This document shows, piece by piece, positions 1-6,886 of a stretch of 43,732 nucleotides of DNA. The DNA is taken from IMG/VR virus record IMGVR_UViG_3300025010_002037, positions 1-43,732 of that record, one strand, 5' to 3'. The notes beneath the pieces were generated by a model that searched no databases, was not told the origin of the DNA, and saw only the letters and a program-made list of their open reading frames with translations. Position numbers and translations under genes: made by a program. This DNA comes from a virus. Within the stretch, counting starts at the first letter, position 1. Each line of letters opens with the position of its first letter.

Positions 1-345
1 TTATATACCCCGATTACTTTTCTGTTTACCGGATCTACTAGTGCCGCCTGATATTTGTGACTGCTTTCCTATCAGTTTTGTTTCTTCCGTTATGTTCTTG
101 CCACAGTCAAGACACTTATAGCGACGTCTATTATACAATATTAATACTTCTAACCCTCTAATTGGTACATCCTTTATTGTTCTTAGATAATAGTCATGAA
201 TCTTATCAGTCACGCTGCCGCAGCAACTGCATTTGTGTGTTTTACGTGGCTCAGTCACGTAGATTCTAATACTTTTTTTATCTTTAACAACTTTTTCTAT
301 AATTACCCCTTCCAAATCCATAATTTCTTTGATATAATCAAACAT
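1..345 (-). pseudogene. Truncated ISL3-family transposase, N-terminal zinc-binding part
   Basis: The 114-residue product has the start typical of ISL3 transposases (MFDYIKEIMDLEGVIIEK) and two CxxC pairs (CSCCG near residue 40, CLDCG near residue 80) forming the zinc-binding domain. A full ISL3 transposase is about 400 residues; here the reading frame leaves the family pattern after CLDCGKNITEE and stops at the window edge, so the helix-turn-helix and DDE catalytic domains are absent. It has a good ribosome site (TAGGAGGG) before ATG 345. An inverted repeat (GAGAAAACC 346-354, GGTTTTCTC 391-399) surrounds the leader and may be regulatory or part of the IS end. It lies outside attL, so it belongs to the chromosome. 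Confidence 0.75.
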
Positions 346-401
346 GAGAAAACCCTCCTATTGTCTATTTGTAGTTATTTATACTTTAGAGGTTTTCTCT
401 T

Positions 402-2015
402 TTATTTGCAACTATTTTCATTAAAAACATGAAAAAAATAGAAGTTGGGAAATTTTACACCCCAACTTCTATTATAGAACCTTACTTTTAACATGTATAG
501 CGGAAACCCGACATTAGATACAGTAGCGACATTTATATTTGTCAATACTTCATAATTATCATCATTTATAGTTATTTTTTTAACATATTTTTGTATTATT
601 TCTTTTTGCTTTTTAGGCTCTAAGGTTTTTAAACTCTTTACAGCTTGCAAATCTTCTTTTATTTTATCTGTATCACGAGCGGCAGTTAGTTTGATTTTTT
701 CTTCTGCTATCATAACAACTAGATTATTTTTCTTATCTTCTAGTTCTGACATCTTGTCCTTCATTGCGGGGTTGTAAAATCCATTAGCAACAGCTTCGAC
801 TATGTTAGCTATTTGTTTTTCTGTATCTTTTAATTCCTTTTCGAATACAGTTATTTCACTTTTATATTCGCTTTTGAATTTTTCCAATTCTTTTTCTATA
901 TTTTTAAGTAATTTATCTATAGCGTCTTTATTAAAAAGTTTGGTTTCAAGTAATTCTATAACCGCATTCTCAATTTCATCTTTTTTAATTTCTTTCAAAG
1001 TACAATTACCTTTCTTTTTGTCACCACAAACGTATGACGAATATATACTATTTTTATTAGCACCACCTTTACGTGTGCTACCAGTCAATAGACTTCCGCA
1101 TTTTCCGCAATATAATTTACCAGCTAACAAATATATGTTTTCAACAGTATTAAAACTTCTAAATATTTTCTTATTTTTTTCTAACATAATTTCCACCTCG
1201 CTAAAAGTTTTTTTATCTATAATAATTGGGATAGCGTTATCAATAGTTATAATGACATCATCATTATTTTTTCTAAATATTTTTTTTCCTTGCTCTGTTT
1301 TTAAATTGTGAGTTTTATTAAAAACATATTTACCTGTGTATTTCTCATTTTTTAGTATAGAGTATATTGATGTATGAGTAAAATTTTTATTACTTCTTGT
1401 TTTATAACCTTTTTCTTTTAATATTTTACATATAGTCCTATAGCCTGTCCCTTTTAAATATTCGCTAAATATAAAACGTACTATAAAAGCCTCATGCTCA
1501 TTTATAACGTAGTTATTATCACTATCTGTATCATAACCAAGTGGAAGTATTCCCCCGTTAAATTTAGCTTTGTATGCATTTTCTTTTAAACCTTTCATTA
1601 CCTCTCTTGCTAGGTTTCTTGAATAATATTCAGCGAATGCTTCAATACTGCTTTCAAGTATGATACTTTCAGGGCTATCATCTATACGTTCTAGTACTGA
1701 TACTATTTTTATACCTAGCAGTTTTAATTTACGTTTGTATACCGCACTGTCATATCTATCACGGAATATTCTATCAAGCTTGTGAACTATTATATAATTT
1801 ATACCTATTGAATTTTTGGTGTCAACTAGTAGGTTGATCATCTTCTGAAAATTAGTTCTATTATCTGTTGTTGCTGATTCTGCTCTATCAACGTATATTT
1901 GCATTATTTGAGTATTGTTATCAGATGCATATTTTTCTATCTCTCTTATTTGTGCTTCTATTGACTCTTCCCGTTGCCCTCTACTACTAAACCTACAATA
2001 AGCGAATGCTTTCAT
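402..2015 (-). CDS. Large serine recombinase (phage integrase)
   Basis: This enzyme should integrate and excise the prophage. The 537-residue protein has an N-terminal resolvase domain with the catalytic serine in YCRFSSRGQ (Ser10) and the conserved arginine region HKLDRIFRDRYD, then a recombinase domain (GGILPLGYDTD; GTGYRTICKILKEKGY), a zinc ribbon (LYCGKCGSLL ... YVCGDKKKGNC) and a lysine/glutamate-rich coiled coil, the order usual for large serine integrases. ATG 2015 follows CGGAGGTGGT. The attL core (496-508) lies inside the gene: the last 30 residues, after NVGFPLY, are read from chromosomal DNA, including the old tRNA terminator. In the excised circle the frame would continue instead to YTVATTIIRNKK and stop, giving about 519 residues. 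The first gene of the lysogeny module, transcribed away from the lytic genes. Confidence 0.95.
   Translation of the reverse strand: MKAFAYCRFSSRGQREESIEAQIREIEKYASDNNTQIMQIYVDRAESATTDNRTNFQKMINLLVDTKNSIGINYIIVHKLDRIFRDRYDSAVYKRKLKLLGIKIVSVLERIDDSPESIILESSIEAFAEYYSRNLAREVMKGLKENAYKAKFNGGILPLGYDTDSDNNYVINEHEAFIVRFIFSEYLKGTGYRTICKILKEKGYKTRSNKNFTHTSIYSILKNEKYTGKYVFNKTHNLKTEQGKKIFRKNNDDVIITIDNAIPIIIDKKTFSEVEIMLEKNKKIFRSFNTVENIYLLAGKLYCGKCGSLLTGSTRKGGANKNSIYSSYVCGDKKKGNCTLKEIKKDEIENAVIELLETKLFNKDAIDKLLKNIEKELEKFKSEYKSEITVFEKELKDTEKQIANIVEAVANGFYNPAMKDKMSELEDKKNNLVVMIAEEKIKLTAARDTDKIKEDLQAVKSLKTLEPKKQKEIIQKYVKKITINDDNYEVLTNINVATVSNVGFPLYMLKVRFYNRSWGVKFPNFYFFHVFNENSCK
431..472 (-). terminator. Chromosomal terminator displaced from tRNA-Met
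   Basis: A perfect 12-bp stem (ATAGAAGTTGGG at 438-449 with CCCAACTTCTAT at 461-472, 11-nt loop) is followed on the minus strand by seven T. In the empty site this hairpin would stand about 24 bases after the tRNA-Met 3' end, so it is probably the original tRNA terminator. In the lysogen it sits inside the extended 3' end of the recombinase gene. Confidence 0.75.
496..531. other. attL: left prophage boundary
   Basis: The 13-bp core TATAGCGGAAACC (496-508) also occurs at 42588-42600; flanking bases differ on both sides (G versus A to the left, C versus G to the right). To the right, on the phage side, lies the arm TACAGTAGCGACA (519-531), the exact reverse complement of the phage-side arm at attR. 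To the left is chromosome that carried the sequence downstream of tRNA-Met. Confidence 0.88.
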
Positions 2016-2090
2016 TATCTACCACCTCCGATGAAAAAAATAATAAAATATAACAAGGTATAATTAAATGTTAAATTTCATAAAATAGTA

Positions 2091-2118
2091 TTGACATTAT
2101 ATGAATTTATGCTACAAT
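2091..2118 (+). promoter_or_regulatory. Sigma-A-type promoter for small membrane gene
   Basis: TTGACA (2091-2096), 16-bp spacer, TACAAT (2113-2118). It points to the right, toward the gene at 2216, opposite to the recombinase, with transcription expected to begin near 2125. Confidence 0.6.
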
Positions 2119-2129
2119 ATAATTAACTC

Positions 2130-2190
2130 AACAGCTGGCAGTACATTACTTGTTTAGTAGTGTCCTAATACACCAGTTGTTCATTTTTTT
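2130..2190 (+). terminator. Leader hairpin with T-run (possible attenuator)
   Basis: AACAGCTGG (2130-2138) pairs with CCAGTTGTT (2173-2181) with one G-U pair, followed by CA and seven T (2184-2190). It lies between the promoter at 2091 and the start codon at 2216, so transcription must pass it to reach the gene. The 34-base loop is long for a plain terminator, leaving room for an alternative fold. Confidence 0.4.
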
Positions 2191-2215
2191 AAGTATTGAG
2201 TGGGGGCGAATAACT

Positions 2216-2473
2216 ATGAAAACAACGTACAAAATATTGCATTATGTAAGTAAGATAAATATGTATCTGTTAGTATATTTTGTTATTGCGTTCACAATTA
2301 AGCTAGTTACGTTTTTTATATTAAAATCATTAGATTTTCAAAAGATAGTAATATTTGAAACATTTTATTTGGATGAAATTATAATATTAGTAGCTTCTTT
2401 AATAGTTGTGTTAAGATTATTAAAGAATAAAAGTATAGAAATATCATCACCTTATGAAAAATATATACATTAA
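2216..2473 (+). CDS. Small two-helix membrane protein
   Basis: ATG 2216 follows a GGGGGCG ribosome site; an upstream in-frame ATG at 2150 has no such site and lies inside the leader hairpin. The 85-residue product has two hydrophobic segments (about residues 15-38, MYLLVYFVIAFTIKLVTFF, and 51-67, IIILVASLIVVLRLL) and a short charged tail. It is transcribed convergently with the frameshifted gene ending at 2477, only 3 bases away. No family recognised. Its own promoter and position beside the recombinase suggest expression in the lysogen. Confidence 0.6.
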   Translation: MKTTYKILHYVSKINMYLLVYFVIAFTIKLVTFFILKSLDFQKIVIFETFYLDEIIILVASLIVVLRLLKNKSIEISSPYEKYIH

Positions 2474-2476
2474 TGA

Positions 2477-3527
2477 TTAAGATTCTTCAGAATCTGAAAT
2501 TTGTTTTGGAATTTCTATTTTTAATTTTTGTATAGAATCATTTAGGCTATTTTCAATAGCCTCTTTTTTATTTCTGTATTGATTATCCTGAATAGCTTGA
2601 TAAAATTTAAGAATTTTTTCTATAAGTCCATCAGTATTTACATCAGTATTCAAATTACAAGTTTGCTTGTTAGCAGCAAACTTAATTTTTATATTTCCTC
2701 CGACAATAAATGCGCATACAACCGTAAAAACAATACCTGATAATATAGGTAAAATAAGTTCAACGTTGCCAGGAGAATTTAAAGTTAATTTAATATCCAA
2801 TTCATTTTTTGAAAAATCACTGTCAGTTAATTCATTAAATAGTTGTATTAGCTGAGAAGGAGAGTTTATAAAATTTACTAATTCTGTAGCTCCTATATTG
2901 TTAGTTGTTTTAACATCAAATACTAAATGTAGCTTATTATCTTTTAAATATAATTCATGCATAGTCCTATCTATAAAGGTAGAATAAGCATTAGCATTAG
3001 ATATTGCGCCATGTGAAAACATTAATCGGTATAAGTATGGATATAGATTATCCCTTTTTGTATCGGCTAACCACTTTACATTTCTTCTTTTTTTTATAAT
3101 TACATTTTTCATATGAAACATCGTCTATGTATTCCTCTAACTCGCTACTTGTATTTTCGTATATATAGTATTCATCTTCTAAAATTTCTCCAAAAGCAAT
3201 AAGATCAGAATTAATACTAGGTATTAATACAATATCACCTTTCTTCATGTCAAACATAAATCTTCTTATTTGATTGGCTGTTTGGCCAGGTCTAATATCA
3301 TTTTTATAAATATTTTTAATTTGTTCTTTTAGCACATCAAATGAAAGGCTCTTTATTTGTTCTGAATCACTAAGTTCATCCCATCCAATTGAAATATACT
3401 TACTGAAGTAGAAGTCCTTAAAAAATTTACCACTTTCCGTTCTGACAAACCAGTAATTCGTATTGATATTGATTTCAGGAATATTAAATATATTCAATAT
3501 TTGTTGTAACTCATCATTATCTCCCAT
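2477..3527 (-). pseudogene. PUA-like sensor domain plus membrane domain protein, frameshifted
   Basis: Two overlapping frames read as one protein. The upstream part (ATG 3527, after AAAGGATG) has the pattern YWFVR, YISIGWDEL, KGDIVLIPS and LIAFGEILE, resembling the PUA/EVE-like N-terminal domain of Mrr/McrB-type restriction proteins and related effectors. It then runs into a run of eight A (T8 at 3088-3095 on the plus strand), where it changes to KKKKKC and stops at 3048. The downstream frame continues the expected sequence from KKRRNVKWL and goes on for about 200 residues, with a hydrophobic helix (ILPILSGIVFTVVCAFIVGG) and a charged C-terminal helix. Seven A would restore one protein of about 350 residues. 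It is either a mutation, a phase-variable tract or a sequencing error. Function unknown; a nucleic-acid or modified-base sensor joined to a membrane effector is an inference. Confidence 0.7.
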
Positions 3528-3555
3528 TATTATCATCCTTTCTTATCTTTAGTGT

Positions 3556-3581
3556 AAAAAGAGCGGTGAGTACTCTTTTTT
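3556..3581 (-). terminator. Hairpin between FxLYD gene and PUA-like gene
   Basis: AAAAAGAG (3556-3563) pairs with CTCTTTTT (3573-3580) around a 9-base loop, with a T-run on both strands. On the minus strand it overlaps the stop codon of the gene at 3580 and may limit read-through into the PUA-like gene. Confidence 0.5.
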
Positions 3582-4068
3582 AATATCCCGATTCAAATTG
3601 TACTTTATAAGTTTTAACATATTTATAATAAGCATTAAAGTCAATTTTAAAAGTCTTAGTTTCTCCTGAATTTATATTATCAATGTATATATTTTGTGTA
3701 TCTAATAGCTTACCTTTTTGGTCATATACAGTAAAAATAAATTTAGTAGTTGAATAATTTTTATTAGATTTGTTTTTTATTTCTCCTAATACAGTTAAAT
3801 AGTCTGTATCGTAAGCATTATATGAAACATCTTTATTCGTAATATTGCCATAATAAAAACCATGTCCAGCATTTAAATTTATTTCAGTACTGTTGTAATT
3901 TTCTGAATCAATATCATAGATATCAATTTGTGATATAAATTCTTTACTGCTTTGAGTATTGATATTACTTGTTTGAATTGATTTTTCGGGCTGGGGGAAT
4001 AATATTACCGCAATAATTCCTACTACAATAACACTTGAAAATAACTGGGGTAATCCTAATAATGCCAT
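3580..4068 (-). CDS. Membrane-anchored FxLYD-type protein
   Basis: The 162-residue product begins with a hydrophobic segment (LPQLFSSVIVVGIIAVILF) that should anchor it or act as a signal, then a low-complexity serine/asparagine linker and a C-terminal beta-sandwich pattern typical of FxLYD domains (LGEIKNKSNKNY, FIFTVYDQKGKLLDTQ, NSGETKTFKIDF). The ribosome site AAGGAG (4084-4079) best fits ATG 4068; in-frame GTG codons at 4077 and 4074 are alternatives. It lies in a minus-strand cluster with two small genes upstream. Exact role unknown; a surface-exposed lysogenic conversion protein is plausible. Confidence 0.65.
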   Translation of the reverse strand: MALLGLPQLFSSVIVVGIIAVILFPQPEKSIQTSNINTQSSKEFISQIDIYDIDSENYNSTEINLNAGHGFYYGNITNKDVSYNAYDTDYLTVLGEIKNKSNKNYSTTKFIFTVYDQKGKLLDTQNIYIDNINSGETKTFKIDFNAYYKYVKTYKVQFESGY

Positions 4069-4098
4069 ATTCACCACTCTCCTTATTATATTTTAGTA

Positions 4099-4308
4099 TT
4101 AAGATTTTAAACCCGCATCTATTATAACTATGCCTATGTATATTCCAAAAAATAAAATTAAAAAATTAAAAAAATACGTGTTTGACATTTCGGTTGTAAT
4201 CGTATTTATTGATTTTAAATAAACTCGTACTCCGTCAAAAATATGCCCAATTATTGTTGCTGCTATTATTGAACTTCCTAGAGATAATAATAACAATCTT
4301 TTATTCAT
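4099..4308 (-). CDS. Small membrane protein, two helices
   Basis: A 69-residue product with hydrophobic segments LLLLSLGSSIIAATIIG and FFNFLILFFGIYIGIVII. ATG 4308 follows AAGGGTGGTGG at good spacing; GTG 4320 and 4317 overlap that site and are unlikely starts. It is followed 30 bases later by the FxLYD gene, so they are probably co-transcribed from the promoter at 4652-4679. No family recognised. Confidence 0.6.
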   Translation of the reverse strand: MNKRLLLLSLGSSIIAATIIGHIFDGVRVYLKSINTITTEMSNTYFFNFLILFFGIYIGIVIIDAGLKS

Positions 4309-4338
4309 ATTTGCCACCACCCTTATTATCTTTATTTT

Positions 4339-4593
4339 TTATGCTATACTGCTTAACCTCTCAAAATCGTTAATGGTAAATATTAAGAGGGTTTCATCAT
4401 TTTTAATTAGCTTGTTAAATATTATTACTGCTTCGGAGACAAGTGTTTCGGAAAAACCATTATTAAAATATAGTATTTGTATATCTGTTTTTACATATAT
4501 GCATATTATCCAATTTGGTAATATACAAGATTTACTTACATATCCTAAATCCGAAAAAAACTTTTGAAACGTTGTTAAAAAACTAGTGTTCAT
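4339..4593 (-). CDS. Unknown 84-residue protein
   Basis: First gene of the minus-strand lysogenic cassette, with a strong site (AAGGAGAGGACGAT) before ATG 4593 and a promoter 59 bases upstream. The product has two cysteines, a mixed alpha/beta pattern and no clear membrane helix or motif. It reads as a real gene because of promoter, ribosome site and spacing, but I do not recognise it. Confidence 0.6.
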   Translation of the reverse strand: MNTSFLTTFQKFFSDLGYVSKSCILPNWIICIYVKTDIQILYFNNGFSETLVSEAVIIFNKLIKNDETLLIFTINDFERLSSIA

Positions 4594-4651
4594 ATCGTCC
4601 TCTCCTTATGGTGTAATATTGTATATATGACAAAATATGACATATATCGAC

Positions 4652-4679
4652 ATTATATCACGGGAAAGTAACTTGTCAA
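4652..4679 (-). promoter_or_regulatory. Promoter of the lysogenic cassette
   Basis: On the minus strand TTGACA (4679-4674), 16-bp spacer, TATAAT (4657-4652): close to consensus. Just downstream the repeat TGTCATAT occurs twice (GATATATGTCATAT, then TTTGTCATATAT, about 4620-4647), a possible operator. This promoter is separate from the repressor promoter. Confidence 0.75.
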
Positions 4680-4766
4680 TAGGTTTCGTTATTAAGTGTA
4701 AAATTACAGACATGAACGGCAATAAAAAAATTTGCTATTTACAGTTCATTAGTAAATCTCTACATT

Positions 4767-5168
4767 TCATTCGATTTTTGCGTTTTTCACGATACTGTGT
4801 CCAAGTTTGAAAGCATTTATTAACATTTCTTTTTCGGCTTCTGTCAATACTAATTTATCTCCTGTAGCAGATACCAGTTCATTGTTATTTACTTGTTGAA
4901 TTAGATTGTTAAGTTGGTCATTTGCATTTGAAGGATTTTCTTTAATTTCTTCTTTATCTTCCATTAAATCAGATTTTAATATTCCGAAATAATCCGCCAA
5001 CATTTGCATTTTATCTATTCTTGGATATTTTTTACCATTGCACCAAGAAGATATAGTTGCCGACGGAAGTTTTAGTTCATTCATTAAATCTATTTGAGTT
5101 TTATCTTTTAAAAACATCCATCTTTTTAAATTTCTTGAAAAAATCTTTTTCTGTCCTGTATTATCCAT
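4767..5168 (-). CDS. CI-like phage repressor (XRE family HTH)
   Basis: Likely keeps the lytic promoter silent. The 133-residue product has an N-terminal helix-turn-helix of the XRE type (about residues 9-65: FSRNLKRWMFLKDKTQIDL, LPSATISSWCNGKKYPR, LADYFGI), then a glutamine/asparagine-rich linker and a short C-terminal helical segment (TEAEKEMLINAFKL). There is no peptidase S24 domain, so RecA-type self-cleavage is not expected. ATG 5168 after AGAGGTGAT is preferred over the upstream in-frame start at 5192, which overlaps the promoter. It is divergent from the Cro-like gene across a 133-bp switch region. Confidence 0.9.
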   Translation of the reverse strand: MDNTGQKKIFSRNLKRWMFLKDKTQIDLMNELKLPSATISSWCNGKKYPRIDKMQMLADYFGILKSDLMEDKEEIKENPSNANDQLNNLIQQVNNNELVSATGDKLVLTEAEKEMLINAFKLGHSIVKNAKIE

Positions 5169-5190
5169 AAAGATCACCTCTTTTTTACAC

Positions 5191-5219
5191 ATTATACACC
5201 TTTATAAAGAAAAAAGCAA
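5191..5219 (-). promoter_or_regulatory. Repressor promoter
   Basis: On the minus strand TTGCTT (5219-5214), 17-bp spacer, TATAAT (5196-5191), 23 bases before the repressor start. It is back-to-back with the lytic promoter; operator O1 begins 17 bases upstream of its -35. Confidence 0.7.
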
Positions 5220-5235
5220 CATTTTTTAAAAAAAA

Positions 5236-5272
5236 TCTTACTTTTGGTATTGACATCTTACTTAAAGTGTGA
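5236..5272 (+). promoter_or_regulatory. Switch operators O1 and O2
   Basis: O1 (5236-5252, TCTTACTTTTGGTATTG) and O2 (5256-5272, TCTTACTTAAAGTGTGA) share the half-site TCTTACT and have degenerate second halves. Their spacing is 20 bp, about two helical turns, placing them on one face. They overlap the -35 and the spacer of the lytic promoter. The third copy (5509-5525) is a nearly perfect palindrome and defines the site. Confidence 0.7.
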
Positions 5273-5278
5273 TAATAT
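5250..5278 (+). promoter_or_regulatory. Lytic (early right) promoter
   Basis: TTGACA (5250-5255), 17-bp spacer, TAATAT (5273-5278), followed 24 bases later by the Cro-like start. Operator O2 fills the spacer, so bound repressor should block polymerase. Confidence 0.8.
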
Positions 5279-5301
5279 ATGTTATAGAAAGGAGGGATAA
5301 A

Positions 5302-5508
5302 ATGTCAAGTGTACCATTCAAAATATCATTAGCAGCAGCTAGAGTAAATGCGGGATTAACTCAAGAAGAAGTTGCAAAAGCTATAAATAAGAACAAAGCG
5401 ACAATAGTAAGTTATGAGAAAGGTGAAACAATACCAACATATGATATTGTTGAAAAATTAGAAAAACTTTATGGAATATGTAAGGATTATATTTTTTTTG
5501 GGAAATAA
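5302..5508 (+). CDS. Cro-like XRE family regulator
   Basis: A 68-residue single-domain helix-turn-helix protein: ISLAAARVNAGLTQEEVAKA, INKNKATIVSYEKGETIPTY, VEKLEKLYGI, all typical XRE positions. ATG 5302 follows AAAGGAGGG; the longer frame from 5269 begins inside the promoter -10. First gene of the lytic operon and divergent to the repressor, so the Cro role is the natural assignment. Operator O3 begins at the base after its stop codon. Confidence 0.9.
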   Translation: MSSVPFKISLAAARVNAGLTQEEVAKAINKNKATIVSYEKGETIPTYDIVEKLEKLYGICKDYIFFGK

Positions 5509-5525
5509 TCTTACTAATAGTAAGA
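5509..5525 (+). promoter_or_regulatory. Operator O3, palindromic
   Basis: TCTTACTAATAGTAAGA: arms TCTTACT and AGTAAGA are perfect reverse complements around three bases. It matches the half-sites in the switch and lies directly after the Cro-like gene, where a bound repressor could act as a roadblock or loop to O1/O2. Confidence 0.65.
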
Positions 5526-5577
5526 AAAGAGTGTGCTGGAATTACATAAGGTATTGAATTTTAAGGAGGTATCTTAA

Positions 5578-5852
5578 GTGGATATGAAAGATGTAGAAAA
5601 CATTGTAGGAAGAAAAACAATAATAACTCAAGATGGAGAATTTATAGTAGATGAAAATGTACCAATGTTAGTAGAAGCAGCTAAACATGAAGGTAAATTA
5701 TTTGGATTTAATTTAATGGGTATCGTAGCGGAAATGTTAACAAATCAATAATATTAGGAACATTTGATACATCAGAAAAAGCACAAAAAATACGTAAAGA
5801 AATATGGGATTGTAAAACAATATATTATATACCTGAAGAAGATGATGAATAA
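5578..5852 (+). pseudogene. Small early phage gene, apparently frameshifted
   Basis: GTG 5578 (or ATG 5584) follows AAGGAGGT and encodes 57 residues (VENIVGRKTIITQDGEFIVD ... NLMGIVAEMLTNQ) to a stop at 5751. From about 5717 another frame reads GYRSGNVNKSIILGTFDTSE, continues EKAQKIRKEIW and ends EEDDE at 5852, a pattern (LGtydT-EkA) usual at the C-terminus of small phage proteins, but it has no start codon of its own. The simplest reading is one gene of about 90 residues broken near 5710-5720. The upstream part may still be made. Confidence 0.5.
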
Positions 5853-5898
5853 ACATGATGAATGAATATATGAGAAAAATCAAAGGAGAGCGATTTTT

Positions 5899-6057
5899 AT
5901 GTTAACAGTGACAATAGAAAGAGGCACAGGAAAAGTATTAAAGGAATATGATGATGGACAAGTTAATGCAGAAGTTGACGAATGGCTAGCGAAGTTTTTA
6001 GCGAGGATTATATACGAAAAAGAAAAGGATGTGAAGAACATTGAAAAAGCTAGTTAA
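5899..6057 (+). CDS. Small early phage protein
   Basis: A 52-residue acidic/helical protein (MLTVTIERGTGKVLKEYDDG ... EWLAKFLARIIYEKE) with a strong ribosome site AAAGGAGAGCG before ATG 5899. It overlaps the next gene by 17 bases. No family recognised; its place in a run of tightly packed early genes supports it as real. Confidence 0.6.
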   Translation: MLTVTIERGTGKVLKEYDDGQVNAEVDEWLAKFLARIIYEKEKDVKNIEKAS

Positions 6058-6238
6058 TAACCCCAATTATTTTATACTATTCTGGGATCATAGCCAAGAA
6101 AAAGAAATACAAGGCTTTGAAGAAAGAACGACGTTAGAAGAGGCAAAGAGGGTTGAAAGTAGTCTAAAGCAAGATTACCCAAAAATAGAAGTTAGAATAC
6201 TTTTTAATGCTACTGAAATAGTAGATGAGGAGGAGTGA
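6041..6238 (+). CDS. Small early phage protein
   Basis: A 65-residue protein from a TTG start inside the 3' end of the previous gene, so translation is probably coupled. Sequence pattern FILFWDHSQEKEIQGFEE then a helix TTLEEAKRVESSLKQDY and a beta strand, similar in form to small phage proteins of unknown function. Acidic C-terminus (EIVDEEE). Confidence 0.6.
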   Translation: MKKLVNNPNYFILFWDHSQEKEIQGFEERTTLEEAKRVESSLKQDYPKIEVRILFNATEIVDEEE

Positions 6239-6241
6239 CTT

Positions 6242-6376
6242 ATGAGGATAGAAGAACAAATAAAACAAATATCTAAAATGAGTTGCAAAGAGTTGGTAAA
6301 AAAGATGATGGAGGATTATAGGAAAAAGGCATTAAAAGAAGCATATGAAAAAGTATCTGCAAAAGCAGAAAAATGA
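6242..6376 (+). CDS. Small charged helical protein
   Basis: A 44-residue lysine/glutamate-rich product (MRIEEQIKQISKMSCKELVK ...), predicted fully helical. ATG 6242 follows GAGGAGGAGTGACTT, part of which is the end of the preceding gene. Function unknown. Confidence 0.5.
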   Translation: MRIEEQIKQISKMSCKELVKKMMEDYRKKALKEAYEKVSAKAEK

Positions 6377-6388
6377 AAGGAGATACAA

Positions 6389-6568
6389 ATGAAAAGATTT
6401 TTAGAGAGGTTAGCGTGGACAAGCTTGTTATTATATATTTTGTACAAAGTTTTTGATTGTGTAATGACTGCACCTGGTGTGGATGACGGGGGATGTTTTT
6501 TAACAGTAGTATTTATATTACCAATTGCACTACTAAGTGGAGTGTATACAATATGGTTAGCAAGATGA
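6389..6568 (+). CDS. Small membrane protein, two helices
   Basis: A 59-residue product with hydrophobic segments LAWTSLLLYILYKVF and LTVVFILPIALLSGVYTIW around a short polar loop (TAPGVDDGG). AAAGGAGAT lies 5 bases before ATG 6389. Only membrane protein in the early block; role unknown. Confidence 0.55.
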   Translation: MKRFLERLAWTSLLLYILYKVFDCVMTAPGVDDGGCFLTVVFILPIALLSGVYTIWLAR

Positions 6569-6592
6569 CCAGAAAATAATTGAGAGGGGGTG

Positions 6593-6817
6593 ATGAATGT
6601 GATTAGAGGAAAGCAATACCTAGAAATTAAAGAAGCAGCTAGTCGATTTATAGAGGATCAGGATAAAGATAATAAATTAGTAGAGTTTGTAGAAGTTCAG
6701 ATAAAAGAGAATAGTAATCTATTTAAAGAAACAGTTTTGAGAGCTATACATGAAGGTCTAGCTGAGGGATTAAAAAAGCTACATTCTGCAGGAACAGAAT
6801 ATAGCGAAAGTATTTAA
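6593..6817 (+). CDS. Small early phage protein
   Basis: A 74-residue helical protein (IRGKQYLEIKEAASRFIEDQ ... FKETVLRAIHEGLAEGL). Ribosome site GAGAGGGGG directly precedes GTG 6590/ATG 6593; GTG 6599 with better spacing is a possible start. No family recognised. Confidence 0.55.
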   Translation: MNVIRGKQYLEIKEAASRFIEDQDKDNKLVEFVEVQIKENSNLFKETVLRAIHEGLAEGLKKLHSAGTEYSESI

Positions 6818-6886
6818 TAATTGTTTCACAAAATAATCATAACACAACTAAAATAAAAAATCAAATAAAAAGGAGAATTTAAGATT

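Noticed and set aside
802-1311. Long open frame on the plus strand opposite the recombinase
   Set aside because: It is the antisense of a well-supported gene, rich in Leu/Ser/Phe as expected from the AT-rich complement, with no ribosome site. Similar antisense frames (for example 7266-7724 and 36953-37432) were left out for the same reason.
3048-3100. Programmed -1 frameshift at A_AAA_AAG in the PUA-like gene
   Set aside because: The heptamer is present in the right phase, but a -1 slip runs into TAA within four codons. The downstream frame is +1, so a simple one-base insertion is the better explanation.
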